A stretch of 64,000 nt of DNA, taken from positions 1,023,137-1,087,136 of the forward strand of contig VFFE01006970.1 of NCBI GenBank assembly GCA_008921705.1. The letters run 5' to 3'. This stretch comes from Burhinus oedicnemus (Eukaryota > Chordata > Aves > Charadriiformes > Burhinidae). Positions 26,761 to 38,050 of this stretch are shown here, one piece after another. A program made the translations under genes and the position numbers. The stretch's first letter is position 1. The number at the start of each line of letters is the position of its first letter. The notes beneath the pieces were generated by a model, which was given only the letters and a program-made list of their open reading frames with translations, searched no databases and had not been told where the DNA came from.

Positions 26761-29700
26761 CAGCACAACAAAAATCAAACTAAGTGCAGGCTGAGACTAA
26801 ACTAAATGGCTAGATAAACGGAGGGAGTAGATTGCATCAACAAAACAGTGAAGGTGTAGCAAAGACAGTATATGAGGAAAATTATACATGATCATGAAAA
26901 TATCTCGATTGAGCCTTCAATTTTATTAATCCATATTACAAATTTTAGTTTCCATTTTTTAAGGTTATTTTCTGTAAATCTTCATCAAGGATCAGGACAG
27001 AGCAGTCAGAGATGGAGAGGCTGTTTGCTGCAAATATATTCATGCTTATAGCTACTCATTTCTGTTCTTTATCAATTGCCCATGTGAATGTATTCTGCTG
27101 CAGAAAGGTTGTCCATTTTCACTCACACTCTCCAAGAATGCGGTAGAGGGAAATACACCACAAAAAACCACTCTTGTGTGTTACTCATACAAGTGCCCTT
27201 AAAGCAGAAATTTCACTGCAATGGAAATGCGTTTGTCACTCTTACAAGGTCTGGTTTCATTTAGTGTTTGTTGATCTACAGGAATTTCATTCCTGGTGAT
27301 ATGTTTGGCCAGGTTGGGAGGCTGGAAAGTGGGAGATGGAATCCAGGAAAATGTTTTTTAAGTCTCATTTTCTTCTGCATAAATTGCTGGTGGCTTCTAA
27401 CAGAGATTTCAGCATCTGGCCACTTGGAAGGAAGGAGCATGACAACTCTCGCTAACAAAACCAACAGTGCTATTCCACACAGAGCGATAAAGTAGCATGG
27501 AGGAGGAACAATACACTGTACAGTAGTGTGATGGGAAATGAATCAGGTTTTAGCTATGAAGCTTACAGCTGCTGTCGCATGGTTTCTCTATGTTCTGTAA
27601 GTATGTTGTACAGTGTGAGGTTCAGTGTACATACATCCCCCTTCTAAGGCACAAATGGCATCCATGCAAATGTCTCCTTGAAAGCACATAATCGTCAGTT
27701 AAATAAACGTGAAAAACCTGAAGTGGATTTCAGTTCTACTGTGTGAGATAGACTGGTATCTCATGCAGTGTAACTGGGCCAAACCTACTGTTTATATATA
27801 TCTTCAGCCCATAACATGGGCATAAATCCAGTATCAGACACAAAACTTAACTATTGGCAAACTAGTAGCCACTTGCAGGAAAGACGTGGATCCACCGAGA
27901 CTAGGCTGATGTGACCAGGATTAGATGTCTGTACCTGAGGGAGTAACCTAATCTCCTTTGGTCATATGGAGAGAGGAATTTCTGGAACACAACTCACTTC
28001 AGCCCAAGATCTAATGTACATCAACATGAAATCTGCCCTCTGCACTGACTACGATGACAGCTCAGAGTGATCTAGCTTGGGCAGAGTTTAATGTTATAGA
28101 TGTCTAAGGTTAGGTAAAATGAATCCCACACCACATGATTTCTGGAAGATGATCTGAAACATGAACTTGTCTTTGTTTATTTATAAAGATACAAAGTCAA
28201 AGAAGAAATTCAACCACAAAACTCAGGCTCAGGAGAATTTTATCCACCTTAATGAACTCGGATTACATTCCATTTATGGTAGTACATCGGATGCTAAATA
28301 ACCACAATTTAGTAGAAAACATGTGCATGGGTCACACTGGCACTTTCTGTGGTAATATGGTATAACTATACTTGTATACAAGGCTGATGTCAGTAGAGAA
28401 GACCTGTTCAAACATGTTTGAAAAGATGCCATTCAACACATTTTTTAAAAGCTTTATATGGAACTTTCTGACACACATCTTAGGCTAAATCTGAGGACCC
28501 ACAACCCAGAAGATCCTATTCTCAGAAAAGTTGTAAACTATTGTAGAAAATTGGAAAGTCTGTATCACCTTTGATCTCTGTGAGTGCCAGTGATGTCAAC
28601 AGACACTTCTGTCCGGATTAAGGGTAATACAAATGACTCTGGCAAATAGAGCTACCATTTCAACTTTACCTTTAGCAATACTGTGATGCTGTTTCTTTTT
28701 TTCTTCACAGCAGGGAGCAAAGCAGAGAAAAGAGCTCTAACAGGTGCCAGGGATCTTCAGCCAAGCTCTCTCGTTAGCATGAATTCTAATGCACCAGTCC
28801 TTCAGGGAGCAGCTAACTGATACCTGCTGATTCATTTTGACAGACGCTATCAATTCACCACTCATTTTCAAGGAGTAGCTTTAGGCAAGTGGGAGTCATA
28901 AAAAGTCCTATGTTCAATGGAGCCAGGATGAGTTGCTCTCTCAAGTAATCCATTCTTGAATACTCCCCTCTCATAGTTCCCTATCCTAGCCTGTCTGCGT
29001 ACATCCACCTCACCAGACCATGTTGGCAGGTGTTACTCTGCTCTTCATGTGACCCACTGACCCCATCCCAGCACATGCTGTAGGAATTCAATCATGCTCT
29101 TTGATAATAGGTCAAGTATTAAGTAAACATAACAACATCACTTCTGTCTGAAGGCTGAAGCAGAGGAAATGTCTTTCCAGAGACAGAAAAGGCTCTCTAA
29201 TGAAAGCCTGGGGGAACTTGAAGCTTTAGGAACAAAACTGGATATAGCTATTAGATTTTAGAAGAAAGCTGTAGCTTTCTTGAATATTAAGAATAGAAGG
29301 ACTTTCTCTTAAGACCAGCACAGAAAGAGAATGCAACTCCTCTGTCAATGACTGTGGAATAATATAGGTAACAACAATTTAATTGCTGCATTCCATACCT
29401 TGTGGATTAAGCATATAAAAATAAGCATAAATACGTAGCTCTGGTAAGTGGTGTGTAACGAGTTTTAGCCACCGCATCTCTTTCCTCCTTCTCTTTCCCT
29501 GAGTGTGGAAGAGAAATGTCTGTACCTATATTCAGGACAGATTCAGACGTCCTGCTCGATCGCCTGCTTCACAAACAATAATATTGCAAAAAATCCTCAC
29601 CACAGTTTCTCATGTACCTGGAAAATAAACTGAATTCCCAAGAGTTGGGCACAGCGTGGATAAAACTGGTGTGCTCAAAGGATTACAACATATGGAGGAA

Positions 29701-30280
29701 GGATAACCTAAATGATTCAGGCTAGTTTAGTCAAAGCTTAGTCCAAAACATCAGTTCATAAACCATAGGAACAGACCGTAGCCCCTGCTGTGACAGCCAA
29801 GAAATGTAGACAGGCCTGGGTGGCTACCTCTTGTACTTAGCTCTACAACAGCTCTACAGCAACATTCCAGCTGTGGTAACACAAGGCACAAACCAGCTGA
29901 CCCAGAAGCTATCGGGCACATATCCTGTTTTAAGCTACAGTTAGACAGCTACTGGTGCCTGAGCTACTGTGTTCAAAACTAGCACAAGTGTGTTTATACT
30001 AGATTTCCACTCACAGCTCTGCTGACAGTACATCTGTAGGATTAAAGCTTTGTCACACCAAAGGAGTGGGGGAATCCTATGGCAATTAAACATTGAACAA
30101 CACCATGAAGAATATATAGTGAGTACTAATCCTACATCAGCTGGGGAGATGCTTTCAGGTACATATTATGATGTGACATCCTTTTTTATGGTCCAATGAT
30201 TTTTATGCCTGATTAAACAAAAAATAATTCTATGATACTCTTTTCCACAACTGAATTACCATTACATCGGTATTCTGTGA
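26761..30280. other. Unique sequence, no gene seen
   Basis: Unique AT-rich DNA with no recognisable exon or repeat. Opposing 75- and 62-codon frames at 27268-27495 have no family match. Confidence 0.5.
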
Positions 30281-31080
30281 AATCACAGAATCACAGGGGC
30301 TGGAAGGGACCTCTGGAGATCATCTAGTCCAACCCCCCTGCCAGAGCAGGGTCACCTAGAGCAGGTTGCACAGGATGGCATCCAGGCGGGTTTGGAATGT
30401 CTCCAGAGTCAGAGACTCCACCACCTCTCTGGGCAGCCTGTTCCAGTGCTCTGCCACCCTCAAAGGAAAGAAGTTCCTCCTCATGTTTAGATGGAACTTC
30501 CTACGTTCCAGTTTGTGCCTGTTACCTCTTGTCCTATCACTGGGCACCACTGAAAAAAGACTGGTGCCATCCTTCCGGCACCCTCCCTTCAAGTATTTAC
30601 AGGCATTGATGAGATCCCGCCTCAGCCTTCTCTTCTGCAGACTAAACATACCCAAGTCCCTCAGCCTTTCCTCATAAAAAAGGTGTTCCAGCCCCCCTAA
30701 TCATCTTCATAGCCCTCTGCTGTAGCCTCTCCAGCAGTACCCTGTCCTTCTTGAACTGGGGAGCCCAGAACTGGACACAGTACTCCAGATGCGGCCTCAC
30801 CAGGGTAGAGTAGAGGGGGAGGATAACCTCCTGCGACCTGCTTGCCACACTCTTCTTGATGCACCCCAGGATGCCATTGGCCTTCTTGGCCACAAGGGCA
30901 CATTGCTGGCTCATGGTCATCCTGTTGTCCACCAGGACTCCCAGGTCCCTTTCCACAGAGCTGCTTTCCAGCAGCTCAGCCCCTAACCTGTACTGGTGCA
31001 TGGGGTTATTCCTCCCCAGGTGCAGTACCCTACACTTGCTTTTGTTGAACTTCATTAGGTTTCTCTCCAGCCATTCCAGG
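30281..31080 (-). mobile_element. CR1 LINE, 3' portion (left part of split copy)
   Basis: This is the 3' half of a reverse-orientation CR1. The octamer-like TCACAGAA units and the 3' UTR lie at 30281-30370, and ORF2 follows on the minus strand. The frame at 30356-30655 gives [26 protein letters not shown] and [18 protein letters not shown]. The frame at 30672-31055 gives [40 protein letters not shown] and [14 protein letters not shown], the segment downstream of the reverse-transcriptase palm. A frame change near 30672-30700 breaks the two apart. The copy is interrupted at 31080 by an inserted LTR and resumes at 32971. It is inactive. Confidence 0.97.
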
Positions 31081-31735
31081 CGTGGAATTTGGATAATGAG
31101 GTAAAGTCTCTGGGCTCAAAGAACAATTAAGACTGGCCTTGCTATCTCTTGTGCAGGCAAGGGGAGTGGAGACTCACCTGGCCAGCACAGGATGCAGATA
31201 AGGAGGGAGCCCTGTGGAGGCAGGACAGCCCTGCTTTTTGTCAGCAAAGACAAGATAAAAGGAACTTGTGTAGTTCTTTGTTTCTTCGAAAGGCTATCAT
31301 GCCCGATGACTGACCTCTGCCTCATTACCTGTGAAATGCATATTAAAGTTGACACTCTGTGGTGGTGCAAGCCCCCCTGCCACTCTCAGGCCTCTCGATA
31401 CTTGGCGTAACTCCCTCCCAACCTGGGTCACATAATAACACCATGACCAGAACACCACAGAATGGCCTAACATTAAAGAAAGAAAGGGTGGAGAACAATG
31501 GACTAGAACACTAAGGCAACTCCCTAGTGCACCTGGTTTCCATAGCTCCTACCGATTGAAGATAATTACTATAATTATTCACGCCTGGCAATAGATGGAT
31601 TGTGGCCACAGGGAGGGGGGTACCAGGACCACAAGTCCTGAACTGGTGTAAACAATGGAAAGTACCAGACTATTCCATTGTCCAAGTTGGGCTGGAGTGG
31701 AAAAGTACCTGACAAAAGTCAATTATCTCGGACCC

Positions 31736-31740
31736 TATAA
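31736..31740 (+). promoter_or_regulatory. TATA-like box of the inserted LTR
   Basis: TATAA within the CCTATAAG context is placed upstream of the presumed R region and about 650 bases before the AATAAA signal. This fits U3 promoter position in a long LTR. Function was not tested. Confidence 0.45.
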
Positions 31741-32110
31741 GTAGCAATTCTAATGAAGACCCTTTGAGCTCTTCTGGATCGCAGCGGGCTGTGGCCAGTA
31801 TCTCCCCTGTCAGGTAAAACTTCGCGAGGACAACAAGACCAGGGCGAGACATTCTCTCTCTCGAGCCTCAACAATCGCCCGTTGAGGGATGCCGGTATAT
31901 TGTGAGTATTTACTCTAACTCAAAAGGGGAATTTAACTATAGACTAGTCTCTCTTTTCATCCACCTCTCCATTTATATGTGTGTATGCTTTAGCTTTATG
32001 GATGTGGATGTTCTTCCATTTTCCGTGCACGTGTAGGAGTTAAAAGGGGTACCCGCCAACTCAATAAGTCATGCAATATTAAAAGATCTTCGATCTCAGC
32101 AGTTATAAAC

Positions 32111-32154
32111 TGCGGTGTGTGCGTGTCTGTGTAAGTGTGTGTGTGTGTGCGCGC
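32111..32154. repeat. GT-rich simple repeat inside the LTR
   Basis: An imperfect (GT)n tract with interruptions ends in GCGCGC. The alternating purine-pyrimidine part is prone to Z-DNA and to length polymorphism. Confidence 0.8.
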
Positions 32155-32389
32155 TCATATGCTTTGTTTATATGTATATATATATTAATCTGAAATCTGT
32201 GTGTTACTCTCATATATATCTCTCTATTGGTTTGGGATACCTTATAGTAAGTTAGTGTGAATCTTGCCATCTTCAAATCTGTAATCAAGTCGCTGTTCAT
32301 TTATTTAGTTAAATCACTTTGCAAACTTTTAACTCAGTTAATGATTAAGTGCTGCTAGAACTCAATCTCTTGATCTGCCTCAAATCACA

Positions 32390-32395
32390 AATAAA
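32390..32395 (+). terminator. AATAAA polyadenylation signal of the inserted LTR
   Basis: The hexamer AATAAA sits in the 3' part of the LTR, in the order TATA, R, AATAAA expected for a sense-oriented retroviral LTR. It supports the plus orientation of the element. Confidence 0.5.
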
Positions 32396-32874
32396 CCAAA
32401 TTGCTGCTAAATCATAACTGTGCCTGATACTTCCATCTCGCGACACACTCCTGCATATGCTAATGAAGATTATAGAGATCATGCTAAACATATATCACTA
32501 TAGCACTCATCTCTCCACCCAAATCATAACATACGTCACCAAGGGTAGGGAAACCTTGTAATTTTGGGGATAAAAAGATGGAGAAAATGACTGTTAAATT
32601 GGGAGAGAAGAATTTCAATACCTGATGGACCAGTCCACAGGCTGCGTTCTCTTCCTCCGCCCCAGGCAGGGACACCTTCTGGGTAAGCGCTGCGCCTTTC
32701 ACCCTCTGGTGAATGTTACTCCCGGGTTGTTGTATTATTATTATTATTTTTGCTAGCAATATTAACCTTAATTAATAGCGCTACTGTAGTCAGTAAATTT
32801 ATCAACAGCAATCTCAAATCTGTTCTGTCGCTCTCAACAAAATAACTAATTTCGATTTTTGTCAATCTGACTCC

Positions 32875-32940
32875 GTGAAAGTCCTTTGTTGGGACTCTGA
32901 CAGACAAATCAGTGAAAGTCCTGGGACTCTGACAGACAAA
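32875..32940 (+). repeat. Two-copy tandem repeat near the LTR 3' end, period 37
   Basis: GTGAAAGTCC at 32875 and at 32912 are each followed by GGGACTCTGACAGACAAAT. The second copy lacks 5 bases (part of TTTGTT) present in the first. Confidence 0.85.
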
Positions 32941-32970
32941 TATCAAAACCGCATTCCTTTTAATGCGACA

Positions 32971-33193
32971 CCAGGTCACGCCGAATGGCAGCACAGCCTA
33001 CCGGTGTGTCAGCCACCCCTCCCAGTTTCGTGTCATCAGCAAACTTGCTGAGGGTACACTCTGTCCCTTCATCCAGGTCATGGGTGAATATGTTGAACAG
33101 GACTGGACCCAGTACTGACCCCTGGGGAACACCACTTGTCACAGACCTCCAACTAGACTCTGTGCCACTAACCACAACCCTCTGAGCTCTATG
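32971..33193 (-). mobile_element. CR1 LINE, reverse-transcriptase part (right part of split copy)
   Basis: This is the 5'-ward continuation of the CR1 copy at 30281-31080. On the minus strand, 32960-33208 reads [17 protein letters not shown] followed by [13 protein letters not shown] is the catalytic reverse-transcriptase motif (the F/YxDD family) of CR1 ORF2, and the SGVPQGS block is motif 4 of non-LTR reverse transcriptases. The match ends near 33193, the 5' truncation point of the original insertion. Removing the LTR and one CCAGG would rejoin the two parts over about 1.0 kb. The domain is fragmentary and cannot be functional. Confidence 0.95.
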
Positions 33194-36100
33194 GAAATAT
33201 GGAAACATACAATTTTTTTAATACTTACAAAGCTACTGAAATAATGTAATTTCCAGTCCAAATACATTATTCTGTAATACAGCCCTGGACCTGCATAGCA
33301 GAACATCAAAGTATTTTCATTGCTAATCTGACAGGTAATACATTTTAACTAAATGATCTACCTAGACATATTACAAACTATTAATTGTCAATTAGATATA
33401 CTGGTAATACAGATAATTATATGTTTCAAGTAACAGACCTGTACTTTGGCATGCATTTACAGACTAATTAGCACTTCTGGCCAGCTTCTAGAAATAAAGT
33501 ATTCAAAGCAGCAGTAACAAAGTAGTTTTGATCCTGTTCTTTCTCTTACCCTTCTTTCACTCCATGACTTTTTTATTCTCCACACATTTATGTTTCACCT
33601 TAACGGGGAGTATTTAGCCTCTCAGAAATACATATATTGTTCCTTCCGGAGATTGCTACAAATAGTTTCTTTTGCATCTTAAGAATAAAGCAAAACAATC
33701 CAAAATTTTATCATCTCCATGAATTTGTTTTTTCAGCATAACAATTCATCCTATTCCAAGGGCTTGGACTATTAAGAGCAGAACTATCTGGTGGCCTTGT
33801 TGAAAATGAAATGTTTCATAGACATATGGAAGTGTCATCAGGAAGGGTTTCAAAGCCACTGCTGACCAAGAGTGAGCAACTAGTGGAATGTAAGAAACAT
33901 TCCTCCATTAAATGGTCCTGGCTGCAAACCAACATGCAAAATCATAATTCTGTTTCCAGACAGCACTCGGAAGGTTTTTGGTCATGCACTAATAACAACA
34001 TACATTGGAATGAAAACAAAAGGCAAAACCTTGAAGGTCACTAAGAATGAATTCTTGCCCTCTGGACAGCTGTATGGCAAAGATCAGCTTTTTCTATGAG
34101 GCCAATCACAAAGGACAGAACTTTTACCCATGACTGAGCACATACAAGACTGATTTTTTGTCTGTTTTCATAAATTCTAGAGAAAGGCTTTTAGAAGTGT
34201 CCATGGAGAGATCAGTAGAAGGAACACTGTTCTCTGAAATCCTAAATGAAAGAGTTTTTTATGACTTCTGCTGGTGAAGAAAATCCTAACACTCAATGGT
34301 CTCTTAAGACCTACAACAGAGAGAACAGAGGAACTGGGGGTCTACAATGCACGGGAATTTATGGATGTCTGTCATGTCTAATTTTTTCTACCATGTAAGG
34401 GGGTGGGAATGACTGGAATTTTAAAAAACAAGAAAATCATTACTGAGAAAACACTTCTTACCAATTGCAGCCTTCATCCCAATAGTGCGGTCTTCACCAA
34501 CAGCTTCTGGTTTTGAGGTTTATGAATGAAGTTATCTATCTAATTCTTAATATAATAATTTATGGTTTCCATATTTAATTTTACATGACCTGTCTACTTG
34601 AGGGACTGTTAAATCAGTGTTGGAATGAAACATAAACCTTTCCAAAACTACAACGCTTACTAGTAGATCTTCCTTCAACAATGAAACACACTGTAACTGT
34701 TTAATATTCTATGCTCTTTATTTAGACCATAAAGAGTTTTACAGTGAGATACAAGACACATAAAGACTCATAAAATGCACCCAAGTCTTATAAGAGAGGG
34801 GGTTTTTCCCTCAGAGGTCTTTTCTAGCTGGAACATTTAGAACTTAAACAAGGCTAGCTGTTACTGTGCTCCTTTCTACAATGGATGCCCTTCTACACTG
34901 AAATGCTTTCCGTAGGATAGTGCAAATTGTGCAATTTGAATTAAATTTTTGTGACAAAAGATGTTTGTCACAAAGGCATGCCTAGCATACAGTAAGGGCA
35001 CCCCAGCATGGGTTAGCCCAGAGAAACAACTTGATTTCTTATCGTTCACCTTTACCTTACTATGTCCTGAGACAGTATTCCATGAAGGCAAGTCAATAAT
35101 TCTGCCAATCAGAAATTGCAAAGGAAATCACAACCGTGTGCAAGTTAAACTTTCTGTAAAAATATCAGTGTTTGCTAAGTGTTCATGTAGTTTTTGTGAT
35201 GCCTTTTAGAGGCTGACAAGGGAGAAAACTGGAAAAAAAGATATGTTGGAATCCATTATGCTTCATACAAAACTCCTTTAGGAATTCAGCTGACTGTTCA
35301 AGAACACACTGTGACAGAAGGAGTGAGCAGAAATTCCAACTTAATTTCACTCTTGGGCTTCTGCTGTCATTATCAGCAGCATCACCGTTACTGCAATGGT
35401 GCCTAAGAGCAAGACGTTTGCTGTGCTGTGCACCATGTCAGTACAGGGTAATAAAGAGAGCCCCATGAAGCTTCCAATTCTAACTTAAAAGTGTCCTTTT
35501 AGTGTCAGTTCTGAGCAGACATTTTCTCTCCTGTTTTCAGAATGGGATTGTGGAATGCTCCTCATTTACGGCATGCCCTGCATACTTCACATGAAGCTGC
35601 AGCTTCACAAGACTACAGACAAGCGCTATCCAACGGTTGTCAAAAACCAGGAGGTGCCAGAGCACCCAGGTGAATACCCTCTATTCTTTCCTTCATCCTC
35701 ACGGAAAGCCAGCACTCTGGACTCTGATGAGGAGAAAGAATTATATGTCTTCAGGCCAAATAAGAGCGAGCTTCATGTCTAAAATACAGTTAACACAGCA
35801 ACATCTCTATGTCAAAAGCTACTATGCATTTGATACTATGTTAGATTCCCTTACATGTTATTAAATGGGGATTTTGTGATCCCTTATCTAATATAACGAA
35901 ACTTCCATTTAAGACCATCCCAAAACAAACTATGACTCTCCATTATATTTATCACCCTCCCCAACACAATTCAGTTCTCAATTACTCTTCCTTTAGTCTC
36001 TAATCCCCTAACTAGAAAGCTCCCAGAGGGAAATGTGCAGAATGGATAAGTGAATTTTACAAAATTATTAACTTTTCACATACTTTAATTAACAAACTTG

Positions 36101-36498
36101 TTAGTCCAGCAAATAATCTGTTACTAATTAGCACAGAAGTGCCTACATCACTAACTAAAAAAAGGAAAACTGCACTCCTTTGCAAGTTCATCACTTCATA
36201 TTATTTTTGTAACATATCATTATCTCCCATACTTTAATTTGAGAACTCAGGTCTGCCCTTTGTGACTACAGCACATACAATGCAAGCCTTAACATTTATG
36301 GTTTTTTGCAAGGCACTGTAAATATATATGTTCCAGGAAGCTTAAAGTTGTTAAACTGCAAGAAAAATGTGATTTTATGCAATTAAATAACAAATGCTGT
36401 CCCGTGAGTGTATCCTTTCTCAATGAACTGTTTGATGCATAGTAAATACAGCTAACTATCTACTGCTAGAGTTTGCAAACCTGATATTCCTTTAGCTC
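33194..36498. other. Unique sequence, no gene seen
   Basis: AT-rich unique sequence. No exon is recognised. The frames (up to 82 codons) overlap on opposite strands at 34876-35209 and look accidental. Confidence 0.5.
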
Positions 36499-36531
36499 TG
36501 TGTGTGTGTGTGCGTGCACACACGTGCGTAT
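36499..36531. repeat. (TG)n tract with Z-DNA-prone alternating run
   Basis: About 33 bases alternate pyrimidine and purine without a break: a TG repeat, then TGCGTGCACACACGTGCGTA. Such tracts favour left-handed DNA and mutate in length. Confidence 0.85.
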
Positions 36532-37573
36532 TTGCTGGTTTAACATCTTCGTGGTGTTTGTAGTATACCATTTATGCTGCAATATTCAATTATTTTCTCT
36601 AGCTACAAATCTTTTCTGAGAGAAGCAAGAAACAATGAGTTTTAAAACAGAAAATCCCTCTGCTGATCATCAAAGACAAGCTATAAACAGCCATCTTTGA
36701 GACCTCTCAAATAAAAGATTGCCTTTATAGTGGAAAGCACAAGCTGACCTAAATACAAGGGAGACCACAAAAATCTCCTTCTAATTCATATGAGTAAAAC
36801 AGATGCATTAACACACGCTCATGAGGGAGTTCTGAAAATCTTGCATAAATGTTCCCCAGAATAGAAGTCCATGTTTTCAGCCATAGTCCCTCCCTTTCAC
36901 CCTCTGCTAGGATACAAAACCCCGTATGCTAGCTCAGCGTACCAGTCAGACTCTGAGTTACAAAAAATAAGAATCACTGAAATTGCTTAAAAAACAGTTA
37001 CAGAATTGCTCATATGTCCATTCCAACTCTTGGTCCTCTCCTAATAGCAGGCTATACATTAAAGATATAGCCAAACACCAAGATACTCATTTTAACATAC
37101 ATTACAAATGGAATGGTTAGGAAAATAAAAGTATGGTACTACTAAACTTAAGGTTTCTCCAACCAATAGCACAGAAGCAGTATGCTTCTAATCCAATCCT
37201 GTTAATTTCAGGAAAGATTGAGTCAAGTCATAAAAGAGCAAAACTTTTGCAAAATCAGGCCCTGACATGTTTTATAATTTTGAATGGAATCATGACATTG
37301 TGTAAATATGCGTTTGCTGAGAGGTGCTGGCAGCAAGACTTACTGGGAAATGGGAAAGCTAGGATCTCAGGCACTGAGGGAAAAAAGGTTTATTACTTAT
37401 GGAAAGAACTGGTTGAGGATACACAGAACAAGAATTGACAGGCATAATCTTAACTTCAGTAAAGGGTCTTGACTAATTCTACCTGACTACTTCCATTCAT
37501 TTATTTAAAACTTCCCCTGGCACCTGTCCCAGTCTCTAACCATCTCACATCATGAAATTCACATTTAAAATCT
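36532..37573. other. Unique sequence, no gene seen
   Basis: No repeat or exon is recognised. A plus frame of 101 codons at 37133-37438 has no family resemblance. Confidence 0.5.
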
Positions 37574-37650
37574 TCAATAATTCAGCTGTTCAATTAGTCG
37601 GCCAATCAATTATTCAGCTATTGATCTGCCCCACAAGGAAAATAAAACTT
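37574..37650. promoter_or_regulatory. Candidate conserved non-coding element with paired motif
   Basis: TCAATAATTCAGCTGTTCA at 37574 and TCAATTATTCAGCTATTGA at 37606 form an imperfect direct repeat 32 bases apart. Both contain homeodomain-like AATTATT/AATAATT cores, and the first contains an E-box (CAGCTG). Paired sites of this kind are common in enhancers. No conservation data were available. Confidence 0.25.
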
Positions 37651-37740
37651 TAATGGATGGACAGTTTACCTTTCACAAACAGAAGAACCTGAGTTGCTGA
37701 TTACAGCTTAGATTTGATCTCTGCACACACACAATTCTCT

Positions 37741-37758
37741 GGGGAAAAAAAAAAAAAA
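37741..37758. repeat. Poly-A tract
   Basis: An uninterrupted run of about 14 A follows GGGG. It is not preceded by a recognisable retrotransposon body. Confidence 0.8.
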
Positions 37759-37839
37759 GTCTAAATTTTTTTCCCTTTGCAGTTCTTAGATTAGCCGTTA
37801 TAGCTCCAGAAAATGAGAAACACCTGAAAGTTTCCAGCT

Positions 37840-38050
37840 CTTTGCCACCAGGAGTAACATTACAGGTGATGCTTATCTACCTCATTTGCTTCTTGCTTAG
37901 GAAATAATTAGGACTGAAATGATGCTTTGTGCTGGAGATAATTAAACACTCTCCTCTAAAAGCTATAATGGAATTTTTAAAACTCAGTTGCATTATTTTG
38001 CCTCTTGATTTTCCTGTGCTACATGTAATTTCTTCATAAGGAAACCTTCC
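37840..38050. promoter_or_regulatory. Candidate conserved non-coding block
   Basis: Motif-dense, non-repetitive sequence includes GGAAATAATTAGG, GATAATTAAACAC and AGTTGCATTATTTTGCC (an Octamer- and C/EBP-like region). It has the look of an ancient regulatory element. Evidence is compositional only. Confidence 0.2.

Larger units (their letters stand above)
31081..32970 (+). mobile_element. LTR element (solo LTR) inserted in CR1, 1890 bp
   Basis: This foreign segment splits the CR1 copy. The CR1 text runs to CCATTCCAGG at 31080 and resumes with CCAGGTCACGCCG at 32971, so the 5 bases CCAGG are duplicated at both edges (31076-31080 and 32971-32975). The insert ends in ...GCGACA, and its left end is near GTGGAATTTGG, so a canonical TG...CA pair is nearly preserved. 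It has a TATA-like CCTATAAG at 31734-31741, a region starting GGGCGAGACATTC near 31839, a GT-rich stretch at 32111-32154 and AATAAA at 32390-32395. No internal retroviral gene is visible, and no second copy of its start is visible, so a long solo LTR of an avian endogenous retrovirus is the best reading. A short non-autonomous LTR element is the alternative. Confidence 0.85.

Noticed and set aside
30366..31104. Plus-strand open frames of 65-103 codons over the CR1 copy
   Set aside because: They are antisense to CR1 ORF2. The conserved reverse-transcriptase words are on the minus strand.
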